From: Serinicoccus chungangensis
GTDB lineage: Bacteria > Actinomycetota > Actinomycetes > Actinomycetales > Dermatophilaceae
Length of the DNA: 64,000 bases
Assembly: GCF_006337125.1 (NCBI RefSeq)
Contig: NZ_CP040887.1
Span: 248,001 to 312,000, forward strand
Direction: 5' to 3'
Position numbers and translations under genes: made by a program. The notes under the pieces are model-generated. The model was not told the DNA's origin and did not search any database. It was given only the letters and a program-made list of their open reading frames with translations. Of this stretch, positions 37,124-45,199 are shown in pieces; the stretch's first letter is position 1, and every line of letters begins with the position of its first letter.

Positions 37124-38379
37124 AGCGCCTCGCTCGGTCGGTAGCGGCCCCCGGGGTAGAGGCGGTCGAGCTCGGTGAGCTGGCCGCGGACCGTCTCCGC
37201 GCCGAGCTGCTCGAGCCAGCCGAAGGGGCCGTGGGGGTAGTTGGTGCCGAGGGTCATGGCGGTGTCGACGTCCTCGGCCGTGGCCTCGCCGCGGTGGACG
37301 AGGTCGACCCCCTCGTTGACGAGCATGGCCAGGGTCCGCGCGACCGGGTCGGTCTGCAGCGGTCCCCCGACGAGCTCGGCCGCGCGCCCCGCGTCGGGGT
37401 CGGCGTCGACCGCCCGGCCGTCGGCATACTCGAAGACGCCGCGCCCGGTCTTGCGCCCGAGGCGGCCCGCCCGCACGAGGTCGCGCTGCCAGTCCGTCGG
37501 GGCGTAGCGCGGGTCCTCACCGGTCTGCCGCCACACCGACTCGCCCACGGCGAGGTTGACGTCCTGCCCGATGAGGTCGGTGAGCTCGAAGGGCCCCATC
37601 CGGAACCCGGCCCCCCGCAGCGCCAGGTCGATCGACGCGGGGTCGGCCAGGCCCTCGGCGACCATGCGCTGCGCCTCGCCGTAGAACGGTCGCGCCACCC
37701 GGTTGACGATGAAGCCGGGCGTGGAGGTGCACCGCACCGGCACCTTGCCCCAGCGGCGCACCAGCTCGGACGCGGCGTCGAGCACCTCGGTGTCGGACGT
37801 GCGGGCGGTAATGACCTCGACCAGCCTCATGAGCGGCGGCGGGTTGAAGAAGTGCAGCCCCAGGACCCGCCCGGGGTGGGTCATCGCGGGGGACGTGCCG
37901 CCGTGCATCGCCGCGTCGTGTCCCGTGGTCGCCTCGCCGACGAGGTCGTCGATGGACAGCGACGAGGTGTTGCTCGCGAGCACCGTCCGCGGCCCCTGGG
38001 CGCGCTCCAGCTGCCGGAAGATCGCCCGCTTGACGTCGAGGTGCTCCACGACCGCCTCGACCACGAGGTGCACGGCCGGCACGGTCGTCATGTCCGACGT
38101 CGTGAGCGGCGTGATGCGGGACAGCGTCGCCTCGGCGTCCTCCTCGGTCACCTTGCCCTTGTCGACCAGCTTCCGGAACGTCTGGCGCAGTCCCTCCAGC
38201 GCGGCGTCCGCCGCCCCCGGCTGGGCGTCGACGAGGACCACCGGGTGCCCGGCCTGGGCCGCCACCTGCGCGATGCCTGCGCCCATCGCGCCCGCACCCA
38301 CCACTGCGACCGGCACCTGCTCGGGCGGGTCGAGGAGCGGGTGCGGGCCGTCCGTCTGGTGCGTGTCGTCGTCGGTCAC
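37120..38379 (-). CDS. paaH: 3-hydroxyacyl-CoA dehydrogenase
   Basis: 419 residues from GTG 38379. The NAD-binding motif AVVGAGAMGAGIAQVAAQAGH is near residue 22. The catalytic His is in LGLHFFNPPPLMRLVEV, and STPGFIVNRVARPF, DLIGQDVNLAVG and YPHGPFGWLE follow. It oxidises 3-hydroxyadipyl-CoA in phenylacetate degradation, the step assigned to PaaH/PaaC. A longer ATG start at 38463 overlaps the merR start and is less likely. It begins the paaH-paaI-ORF-paaK operon. Confidence 0.92.
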   Translation of the reverse strand: MTDDDTHQTDGPHPLLDPPEQVPVAVVGAGAMGAGIAQVAAQAGHPVVLVDAQPGAADAALEGLRQTFRKLVDKGKVTEEDAEATLSRITPLTTSDMTTVPAVHLVVEAVVEHLDVKRAIFRQLERAQGPRTVLASNTSSLSIDDLVGEATTGHDAAMHGGTSPAMTHPGRVLGLHFFNPPPLMRLVEVITARTSDTEVLDAASELVRRWGKVPVRCTSTPGFIVNRVARPFYGEAQRMVAEGLADPASIDLALRGAGFRMGPFELTDLIGQDVNLAVGESVWRQTGEDPRYAPTDWQRDLVRAGRLGRKTGRGVFEYADGRAVDADPDAGRAAELVGGPLQTDPVARTLAMLVNEGVDLVHRGEATAEDVDTAMTLGTNYPHGPFGWLEQLGAETVRGQLTELDRLYPGGRYRPSEAL

Positions 38380-38421
38380 GCGCCCATGGTGCCAGCCCGG
38401 CAGCGCCGCCCGCGCCTGGTG

Positions 38422-38452
38422 TTGACTCTGACACGGTGTCAGGCTCTGGAGT
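38422..38452 (+). promoter_or_regulatory. MerR-type promoter with 19-bp spacer
   Basis: TTGACT (-35, 38422-38427) and TGGAGT (38447-38452) are spaced 19 bp apart, the hallmark of promoters activated by MerR proteins by DNA distortion. The spacer contains the perfect palindrome CTGACAC-G-GTGTCAG (38428-38442). The merR-like ATG at 38462 follows within a few bases of the likely start site, so the regulator is probably autoactivated. The same region abuts the divergent paaH start. Confidence 0.82.
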
Positions 38453-38461
38453 GGGGTTGTC

Positions 38462-39259
38462 ATGTTGAGTATCGGAGAGTTCGCCCGTCTGGCTGGGGTC
38501 TCGGTGCGGATGCTGCGCCACTACGACCGGCTCGGTCTGTTGCGCCCGCAACGGGTCGACCCGTTCACCGGCTACCGCTCGTACGCCGCCGCCCAGCTCG
38601 CCCGCGCCAACCAGCTCGTCGGCCTCAAGGAGCTCGGGTTCACCCTCGAGCAGGTCGGGGTGCTGCTGGACGGGGAGCTGAGCGAGGCCGAGGTCGTCGC
38701 GCTCATGCGCGCCCGCCGCGACGAGCTCCGCGGGCAGATCTCGGCCGACGGGCAGCGGCTCGCGGCCATCGAGGCGAGGCTCCGGTCGATCGAGAAGGAG
38801 AACCCCATGTCCGACTACGTCGAGACGTCCCTGCCCGGGCTGAGCCTGGTGCAGCTGTCCGTGCACATCGAGGAGATGGCGCAGGTCGAGGAGGAGATCA
38901 GCGGCATGTTCCAGCAGGTCGATGCGGCGGTCGGGGCGCTGCCGCGCAGCGGACCCGGTGTCGCCACCTACACCCTGGACGGCGACGGCATGATCGCCGC
39001 CGCCGCCGAGCAGATCGGCGACGCGCCCACGCCCGACGGCCTCGAGTCCGCGACGGTCCCGCCCGCCCCGAGAGCGCTCACCGTGCGCTACACCGGGCAG
39101 GACCTGTCCGGCATCCAGCAGGCCTGGCAGGGTCTGGTCGCCGAGGTCGAGGCCCGCGGGCTCACGCCGACCGGCACCTGCCGCGAGGTGTACGACGTCA
39201 CGCCCTTCGACGGCGCCGGCGCCGGCTGGTCGGTGGACCTGCAGCAGCCGGTCGCCTGA
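38462..39259 (+). CDS. MerR-family regulator with GyrI-like domain
   Basis: 265 residues. The N-terminal winged helix MLSIGEFARLAGVSVRMLRHYDRLGLL and the dimerisation helix are typical of MerR; the C-terminal 150 residues resemble a GyrI/multidrug effector-binding fold (YVETSLPGLSLVQL, then CREVYDVTPF). It would bind a hydrophobic ligand. It may also control the divergent paa operon (inference). Confidence 0.93.
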   Translation: MLSIGEFARLAGVSVRMLRHYDRLGLLRPQRVDPFTGYRSYAAAQLARANQLVGLKELGFTLEQVGVLLDGELSEAEVVALMRARRDELRGQISADGQRLAAIEARLRSIEKENPMSDYVETSLPGLSLVQLSVHIEEMAQVEEEISGMFQQVDAAVGALPRSGPGVATYTLDGDGMIAAAAEQIGDAPTPDGLESATVPPAPRALTVRYTGQDLSGIQQAWQGLVAEVEARGLTPTGTCREVYDVTPFDGAGAGWSVDLQQPVA

Positions 39260-39477
39260 GCGCATACGAGGTCGTCGCGCCGCCCGGCCGGCGCCCGCAC
39301 CAGGAGGTCCCGTGGGAGTCGGGCAGGGTGCCAACTCCCACGGGACCTCCTGGCGTCTGTGGACATCTCTCCGGTGGGAGGCGGCAGGCGTGCCAGGCTG
39401 AGGCCAGGGCGAGTCGACGGAGCACGGCCGGCTCAGACGGGGACGCGTGCGGTCGCGAGTGCGCGGAGGGGGGCCTG
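39260..39477. other. 218-bp intergenic stretch
   Basis: It holds the hairpin repeat at 39300-39353 and, at its right end, the GGAGGGGGGCC ribosome-binding site of the DUF559 gene. No promoter is obvious and no coding sequence is seen. Confidence 0.55.
39300..39353. repeat. 54-bp hairpin repeat, copy 1
   Basis: A perfect 20-bp stem, CCAGGAGGTCCCGTGGGAGT (39300-39319) and its complement (39334-39353), with a 14-base loop. It lies just after the merR stop and could terminate that gene. The right arm recurs at 40489. Confidence 0.9.
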
Positions 39478-40422
39478 ATGGGACGGGAGATATCCGTCGC
39501 AGCGAGGCGGCGGGCGTGGCGCCAGGAGGTGGGACGTCACCTGGCCCGACGGCATGACGGCGTCGTCCGTCGCTCGGACCTGCTCGCCGCTGGCCTCACC
39601 GACCACGACGTCCGTGCCGAGGTGGACCGCGGAGTCTGGCACGCCGCCGGCCGGCACACGATCTGCATCGGTACCGACCGCCCTCGGGGAGAGGGGCTGC
39701 TGTGGCGCGCGATATGGGAGTCCGGCCCGAGGGCGGTCCTCGACGGCCCGAGCGCCTTGCTCGCCGCCGGGCTGAAGCACTGGGAGGAACCGTTCGTGCA
39801 CGTCTCCCTGCCCCGCAACGCCACCGTCACCGAGGTGCCGGGCGTGCGTCACCACCACCTGAGGAAAATCGGCCCCGCCATCCCTGTCGGCCTGCGGCGC
39901 ACCAAGCCGGAGGTGGCCGTCCTCCGGGGTGCCGAGTGGGCCCGCTCCGACCGGGCGGCCACCACCCTGGTCGCGATGACCGTGCAGCAACGTCTGGTCG
40001 CCCCCTCTGCCGTCCTCCAACGGTGGTCGGAGACGGCCCGCTCGAGGCGACGTGCCGTCCTGGACCTCGTGATCCGTGACGTGTGCGACGGGGCCCACTC
40101 CCTCAACGAGCTCGACGTCGTGCGGGCCTGTCGCGCGCGGGGCCTGCCCGAGCCCTCGCGGCAGCAGGTGCGGTCGACCTCCACGGGCACGGTCTACCTG
40201 GACCTGTTCTGGGACGACTACGCCGTGCACGCGGAGGTGCAGGGGGCGCACCACCTGTGGGGCCTGACCGGGGTGGACGACGCGGTGCGGGGCAACGCCG
40301 TCGCGATCGGGGACCGCGGCGTGGTCAGCCTGCAGATCCCGGTCCTGGGGTGGCGTCTGCATCCCGAGGTCTTCCTGGACCAGATCGCCGCCGCCCTCCG
40401 GGAGTCAGGGTGGGCGGCCTGA
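39478..40422 (+). CDS. AbiEi-like antitoxin/DUF559 family protein
   Basis: 314 residues. The first half has VRRSDLLAAGLTDHDVRAEVDRGVWHAAGRHT, the winged-helix of the AbiEi-type domain, plus VHVSLPRNATVTEVPGVRHHH. The C-terminal part (YLDLFWDDYAVHAEVQGAHH, VVSLQIPVLGWRL) is the Vsr-like DUF559 endonuclease fold, with an Asp/Glu pair in DLFWDDYAVHAEVQG. Single genes of this kind are common and of unproven function in actinobacteria. It is bracketed by two same-orientation hairpin repeats. Confidence 0.82.
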   Translation: MGREISVAARRRAWRQEVGRHLARRHDGVVRRSDLLAAGLTDHDVRAEVDRGVWHAAGRHTICIGTDRPRGEGLLWRAIWESGPRAVLDGPSALLAAGLKHWEEPFVHVSLPRNATVTEVPGVRHHHLRKIGPAIPVGLRRTKPEVAVLRGAEWARSDRAATTLVAMTVQQRLVAPSAVLQRWSETARSRRRAVLDLVIRDVCDGAHSLNELDVVRACRARGLPEPSRQQVRSTSTGTVYLDLFWDDYAVHAEVQGAHHLWGLTGVDDAVRGNAVAIGDRGVVSLQIPVLGWRLHPEVFLDQIAAALRESGWAA

Positions 40423-40460
40423 CGCCGGGTGGGCTTGTGGACGGGGGTGCCGCCGCCTAC

Positions 40461-40502
40461 GGTCCCGTGGGACTCGTCAGGGGTCCCGACTCCCACGGGA
40501 CC
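40461..40502. repeat. Hairpin repeat, copy 2
   Basis: GGTCCCGTGGGA (40461-40472) pairs with TCCCACGGGACC (40491-40502) across an 18-base loop. The right-hand part ACTCCCACGGGACCTCCTGG (40489-40508) is identical to the right arm of copy 1, and even the loops resemble each other. It follows the DUF559 gene and could be its terminator. Confidence 0.85.
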
Positions 40503-40603
40503 TCCTGGGTCAGAACCGTCCCGCCTCTGTCATGGGAGGGCGGCACCGAGCGGGCGGGCCGGTGATTGCGCGACCGCTGAAGGCCGCGGTTACCCTGAGG
40601 ATC

Positions 40604-42313
40604 ATGGCTGAGACCGCGACGACGTCCTCCGTGCACCCCCTCCTCGACGCCCACCGCGAGACCCTGGAGGCGGCGGCCCGGGCGCTGCGGGAGCGCAGCT
40701 ACTACAGCCGCTACCCCGAGTCGCCCAGTCCCCGGGTGTATGGCGAGGGCGCGCCGGAGCGCGGTCAGCTCGCCCACCAGGAGGCGCTCAACAAGGAGTT
40801 CGACGGCCTCGCCGGGCAGCCCACCACCGGGCGCGGCGTGGGCTCGGAGAAGAGCCCCTACGGCCCGACGCTGGGCGTGCGCTACCCCGAGCTGGACGTC
40901 GACGCGGCGATGGAGGCGGCGCGGGCCGCGACGCCCGCCTGGCGCGACGCCGGGGCCCAGGTCCGCGCGGCCGTGCTCACCGAGGTCGTCGAGCGGATCA
41001 ACGCGCGCTCGCACGAGATGGCGCACGCCGTCATGCACACCTCGGGACAGCCGTTCGTCATGTCCTTCCAGGCCGGCGGCCCGCACGCCCAGGACCGGGC
41101 GCTGGAGGCCGTGGTCGTGGCGCTCGAGGAGCAGGAGCGCGTCCCCGCCTCGGTGACCTGGGAGAAGCCCGCCAAGGGCGAGCCCATCCGCATGCAGAAG
41201 GACTACCGCGTCGTGCCCCGCGGCGTCGCGCTCGTCATCGGCTGCAACACCTTCCCGACGTGGAACGCCTACCCCGGCATCTTCGCCTCGCTGGCCACCG
41301 GCAACCCGGTCGTCGTCAAGCCGCACCCCCAGGCGGTCCTCCCGCTGGCGATCACCGTGCAGATCGCCCGCGAGGTGCTCGCCGAGGCGGGCTTCGACCC
41401 GGCGCTGGTCCAGCTGGCGGCCGAGGACGACGGCGGCACCCTGGCCAAGGACCTGGCGCTGCACCCTGCCGTCAAGATCATCGACTACACCGGCGGTCCC
41501 GGCTTCGGCCACTGGCTGGAGACCGAGGCCGCCGGCGCCGGCAAGCTCGTCTACACCGAGAAGGCCGGGCTCAACACCGTCGTCGTCGACTCCACCGACG
41601 ACCTGCGCGGCATGCTCGGCAACCTCGCCTTCTCCTTCTCGCTCTACTCCGGCCAGATGTGCACCGCCCCGCAGAACGTCTACGTCCCGCCCACCGTCCG
41701 CACGGACGAGGGCGAGCTGACCGCCGAGGAGTTCGCGGGCCGGCTCGGGGAGGCGATCAGCCGGTTCACCGGGGACGACGCCAAGGCGGTCGAGATCCTC
41801 GGAGCGACCGTCAACGACGAGGTCCGCGGCCGGGCCACCGACATCCCCGCCCTGGCCCAGCAGCTCGGCGGCGACGTGGTGCTCGACTCCCGGGCCGTGA
41901 CCCACCCGACCTACCCCGACGCCGTCGTCCGGACCCCCGCCCTCATCGGGGTCGACGCCGGCAACGAGGCGGCCTACACCACCGAGTGCTTCGGGCCGGT
42001 CGCCTTCGTCGTGCGCACCGCAGGCACCGAGGACTCGCTGCACCGGTTCGCGCAGACCGTGAGCGAGCACGGCGGCATGACGGCGGCGGTCTACTCCACC
42101 GACGAGGAGGTGCTCGACGACGCGCGCGAGGCCGCCGCGGACGCCGGGGTGGCGCTCTCGGAGAACCTCACCGGTCAGATCTTCGTCAACCAGACGGCCG
42201 CGTTCTCCGACTTCCACGGCACCGGCGCCAACCCGGCGGCCAACGCCGCCTACTCCGACGCCGCCTTCGTCGCCAACCGCTTCCGCGTCATCACCAGCCG
42301 GCGCCACGTCTGA
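40604..42313 (+). CDS. paaN: Phenylacetate degradation protein PaaN (aldehyde dehydrogenase family)
   Basis: 569 residues from ATG 40604. The N-terminal region and the core GVALVIGCNTFPTWNAYPGIFASLATGNP, VKPHPQAVLPL and SLYSGQMCTAPQN (catalytic Cys) fit PaaN, which carries the aldehyde-dehydrogenase fold in the phenylacetate pathway. The assignment within the ring-cleavage step is from family knowledge. It stands alone, 2.2 kb from paaH and on the other strand, separated by merR and the DUF559 gene. Confidence 0.93.
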   Translation: MAETATTSSVHPLLDAHRETLEAAARALRERSYYSRYPESPSPRVYGEGAPERGQLAHQEALNKEFDGLAGQPTTGRGVGSEKSPYGPTLGVRYPELDVDAAMEAARAATPAWRDAGAQVRAAVLTEVVERINARSHEMAHAVMHTSGQPFVMSFQAGGPHAQDRALEAVVVALEEQERVPASVTWEKPAKGEPIRMQKDYRVVPRGVALVIGCNTFPTWNAYPGIFASLATGNPVVVKPHPQAVLPLAITVQIAREVLAEAGFDPALVQLAAEDDGGTLAKDLALHPAVKIIDYTGGPGFGHWLETEAAGAGKLVYTEKAGLNTVVVDSTDDLRGMLGNLAFSFSLYSGQMCTAPQNVYVPPTVRTDEGELTAEEFAGRLGEAISRFTGDDAKAVEILGATVNDEVRGRATDIPALAQQLGGDVVLDSRAVTHPTYPDAVVRTPALIGVDAGNEAAYTTECFGPVAFVVRTAGTEDSLHRFAQTVSEHGGMTAAVYSTDEEVLDDAREAAADAGVALSENLTGQIFVNQTAAFSDFHGTGANPAANAAYSDAAFVANRFRVITSRRHV

Positions 42314-42324
42314 GGCCTGAGGGT

Positions 42325-43143
42325 ATGCCGTCCGTCGAGCCCTCCGCCCCGGCGTCACCCGACGTCGAGCCGGCCGCCGTGCGCCTGCGCGCCGTGACCG
42401 ACGGCGTGGTCATGCTCGCCGGGTTGTCCGGGCTGCGTGACCGGGACCCCGAGGAGTCCGTCCGGGTGCTGCTGGCGCTGGTCGAGCAGGCGTTCGCCGC
42501 CGGCCGGCACCGGGTGGAGGCGGAGGTCCGCGCCGACGACGCCGACACCCGGCGCACGCTCCAGCGGGCGGGGCTGCGGCCGGAGGGCGTGAGCCGTGGG
42601 CGGGGCACCGACGGCCGGGGCGTCCCCGTGGACCTGCTCCGGCTGGCGCGGCTCGTCGACGACCCGGCACCGGGCGAGCCGGGGGCCTTCCTCGGCATGC
42701 TCAACGCCACGCTGCCGCGCAAACGGCTCATCGCGCAGGGCCTGGTCCGCGACGACCAGGGCCGGGTGCTGCTGTGCGAGCTGACCTACAAGACCGACTG
42801 GGACCTGCCCGGCGGGGTCGTCGACCCGCACGAGTCGCCCCGGCAGACGATCGGGCGCGAGGTCCGGGAGGAGCTGGGGGTGGACCTGCCCGTCGGTGAG
42901 CTGCTCACCGTCAACTGGCTGCCGCCCTACCGCCAGTGGGACGACGCGCTCCTGCTCGTGCACGACCTCGGCACCCACCCGGACCTCGCGGAGCGGGCGA
43001 TGCTGCAGCGCTCGGAGCTCCGGGCGGTCCACTGGGTGCGGCCCGAGGACGTCGACCAGCACGTCGCGCCCTACGTCGCGCGGCACCTGCGCTCCGTGCT
43101 CGACGGCGGCGCCGGCGAGCTCGAGGACGGCCTGCCCGTCTGA
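42325..43143 (+). CDS. NUDIX hydrolase with N-terminal acetyltransferase-like region
   Basis: 272 residues. The Nudix box GGVVDPHESPRQTIGREVREELG (Gx5Ex7REuxEExGu) is intact in the second half. The first half (VRVLLALVEQAF, EVRADDADTRRTLQRAGLRPEGV) resembles the GNAT half that recognises an acceptor, though no acetyl-CoA loop is certain. It probably cleaves a nucleoside diphosphate derivative. Its ATG is inside the motif GGTATGCCG, 12 bp after the paaN stop. Confidence 0.83.
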   Translation: MPSVEPSAPASPDVEPAAVRLRAVTDGVVMLAGLSGLRDRDPEESVRVLLALVEQAFAAGRHRVEAEVRADDADTRRTLQRAGLRPEGVSRGRGTDGRGVPVDLLRLARLVDDPAPGEPGAFLGMLNATLPRKRLIAQGLVRDDQGRVLLCELTYKTDWDLPGGVVDPHESPRQTIGREVREELGVDLPVGELLTVNWLPPYRQWDDALLLVHDLGTHPDLAERAMLQRSELRAVHWVRPEDVDQHVAPYVARHLRSVLDGGAGELEDGLPV

Positions 43144-43239
43144 GGGTGGCGGCCGCCGCCCAGGGGGCGGTGCCGCCCGTCGGCACATCGTCGCTCCGAG
43201 GGGGGTGCGGCGGCGGTCGGGGGCTGGCAGGATGCGCGC

Positions 43240-44268
43240 ATGACCACCGCCGCGCGTCCCGTGCAGACCGCCCGCACCACCACCGCCGTCCGTGAGGCGG
43301 GCGACCCCGCCGCGCCGACGCTGCTGCTCATCCACGGCAACGTCTCCTCCTCTGCCTTCTTCGACCGGCTCATCGAGGACCTCGCCGCCGACCTCCACGT
43401 CCTCGCCCCCGACTTCCGCGGCTACGGCGACTCCGCCCGGGCGACCATCGACGCCACCCGGGGGATGGCCGACCTCTCCGACGACGTGGCGGCGCTGCTC
43501 GACACCCTGGGCGTCGAGGGCGCCGTGGACGTGCTCGGCTGGTCGGCCGGCGGCAACGTCGCGCTGCAGCTGGCGATGGACCACCCGCACCGGGTGCGCC
43601 GCCTGGTGCTCGAGGCGCCCGGCAGCCCGTTCGGCTTCGGCGGCAGCACCGGGCTCGACGGCCGCCCGGTGGCCCACGACTTCGCCGGCAGCGGCGGCGG
43701 CACGGCCAACCCGGCGTTCTGCGAGGCGCTCAGGGCGGGGGACCGCGGCGAGGAGCCGACGAGCCCGCGGACGACGCTGCGCACGTTCTACGTCAGGCCC
43801 GGGTTCACCTTCGCGCCCGAGGTGGAGGAGGCATACCTGGACGCGATGCTGCAGACCTGCGTCGGGGACGACGTCTACCCGGGCGACACCACGACCAGCG
43901 AGAACTGGCCCGGCGTCGCACCCGGGACGACGGGGATGAACAACGCGTTGTCCCCGAAGTACCTCGACCAGTCCGGCTTCGCCGACCTCGACCCCGCCCC
44001 GCCGGTGCTCTGGATCCGCGGCGACGCCGACCAGATCGTCTCCGAAACCTCGATGTTCGACCTCGCCCAGCTGGGCAGGCTCGGCGCGGTGCCCGGCTAC
44101 CCGGGGGAGGACGTCTGCCCGACGCAGCCCATGGTGAGCCAGGTGCGCGCGGTGCTCGAGCGCGCGGGCGAGGTCACCGAGGTCGTCTACGAGGACTGCG
44201 GGCACAGCCCGCACCTGGAGCACCCGGAGCGCTTCGCGCGGGACGTCCGAGCGTTCCTGCAGGGCTGA
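43240..44268 (+). CDS. Alpha/beta hydrolase
   Basis: 342 residues. LLIHGNVSSSAFF (oxyanion strand), LGWSAGGNVALQLA (nucleophile Ser), IRGDADQIV (acid Asp) and EDCGHSPHLEHP (His) form a complete catalytic triad. It resembles haloalkane-dehalogenase or epoxide-hydrolase-type enzymes; the substrate is unknown. It is followed by a strong AT-richer hairpin. Confidence 0.9.
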   Translation: MTTAARPVQTARTTTAVREAGDPAAPTLLLIHGNVSSSAFFDRLIEDLAADLHVLAPDFRGYGDSARATIDATRGMADLSDDVAALLDTLGVEGAVDVLGWSAGGNVALQLAMDHPHRVRRLVLEAPGSPFGFGGSTGLDGRPVAHDFAGSGGGTANPAFCEALRAGDRGEEPTSPRTTLRTFYVRPGFTFAPEVEEAYLDAMLQTCVGDDVYPGDTTTSENWPGVAPGTTGMNNALSPKYLDQSGFADLDPAPPVLWIRGDADQIVSETSMFDLAQLGRLGAVPGYPGEDVCPTQPMVSQVRAVLERAGEVTEVVYEDCGHSPHLEHPERFARDVRAFLQG

Positions 44269-44275
44269 CCTACAG

Positions 44276-44325
44276 TTCTGGACATAGGTTTCTGGGACCC
44301 GTCGCCCAGAAACCTATGTCCAGAA
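44276..44325. terminator. Perfect 21-bp hairpin between convergent genes
   Basis: TTCTGGACATAGGTTTCTGGG (44276-44296), an 8-base loop and its exact complement (44305-44325). It lies between the convergent hydrolase and deoD genes and probably ends transcription from both sides. The stem is about 48% GC, well below its surroundings, and has no long T-run. Confidence 0.85.
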
Positions 44326-44369
44326 CGGACGGGCGAGGGGCCCGGGGGGCCCGGGGGGTATGCCGTCCG

Positions 44370-45089
44370 CTAGGCGGGCAGCGGCGTCGCCAGCGCGGCG
44401 TCCAGGGCGATGGTGACCATGTCGGCGAAGGTCTGCTCGCGCTCCTGGGCGCTCGTCTCCTCGCCGGTGACGATGTGGTCGGAGACGGTGCAGACGGCCA
44501 GCGCCTGCCGGCCGTGCTGCGCGGCGAGGGTGTAGATCTCGGCGGCCTCCATCTCGACCGCGACGACGCCGTACTCCACGACCTTCTGGGTCAGCTCGGG
44601 CCGGGAGTGGTAGAAGCTGTCCGAGGAGAAGACCGTGCCCACCAGGTGCGGGGCCTGGGCCGCCTCGGCGGCCTCCACCGCAGCGCGCAGCAGCCCGAAG
44701 TCCGCCGTGGCCGGGTAGTGGTAGCCGCCGAAGCGCAGGCTGTTCATCGAGCTGTCCGTCGCCGCCGCCTGCGCCAGGACCACGTCACGGACCGCGAGCC
44801 GCTCGGTGAGCGCCCCGCAGGAGCCGACGCGGACCAGCTGCTGCACGTCGTACTCGCTGATGAGCTCGTTGACGTAGATCGAGGCGGACGGCTGCCCCAT
44901 ACCGGTGCCCTGCACCGAGACGCGCTCGCCGCGGTAGGTGCCGGTGAAGCCGAGCATGCCGCGCACCTCGGAGTAGCAGACGGCCTCGTCGAGGAAGTTC
45001 TCGGCGATCCAGCGGGCGCGCAGCGGGTCGCCGGGCAGGAGGACACGGGGGGCGATCTGGCCGGGCTCGGCCGCGATGTGGGTGCTCAC
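44370..45089 (-). CDS. deoD: Purine-nucleoside phosphorylase, DeoD type
   Basis: 239 residues from GTG 45089. LLPGDPLRARWIAENFL, TGMGQPSASIYVNELI, VRVGSCGALTE, VAVEMEAAEIYTLA and VSDHIVTGEET are the trimer/hexamer PNP motifs, the last carrying the catalytic Asp. It cleaves purine nucleosides with phosphate in salvage. A longer frame exists to 45419 but has no homologous residues. Confidence 0.95.
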   Translation of the reverse strand: MSTHIAAEPGQIAPRVLLPGDPLRARWIAENFLDEAVCYSEVRGMLGFTGTYRGERVSVQGTGMGQPSASIYVNELISEYDVQQLVRVGSCGALTERLAVRDVVLAQAAATDSSMNSLRFGGYHYPATADFGLLRAAVEAAEAAQAPHLVGTVFSSDSFYHSRPELTQKVVEYGVVAVEMEAAEIYTLAAQHGRQALAVCTVSDHIVTGEETSAQEREQTFADMVTIALDAALATPLPA

Positions 45090-45199
45090 GCCCCTCAGGG
45101 TATGCCGTCCCCGCGGCCTCGCCACCTCCTCCGGGGACCGTCTTCTCATTGTCCTCTCCTCTGTCCGTGGTGGGGTCGTCGCCGAGGAGAGGAGCGGGT

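Noticed and set aside
37120..38463. paaH starting at ATG 38463
   Set aside because: It would add 28 residues that overlap the divergent merR promoter and its palindrome; the GTG at 38379 gives a normal length.
40532..42313. paaN starting at 40532
   Set aside because: The extra 24 residues have no conservation; ATG 40604 gives MAETATT and the expected length.
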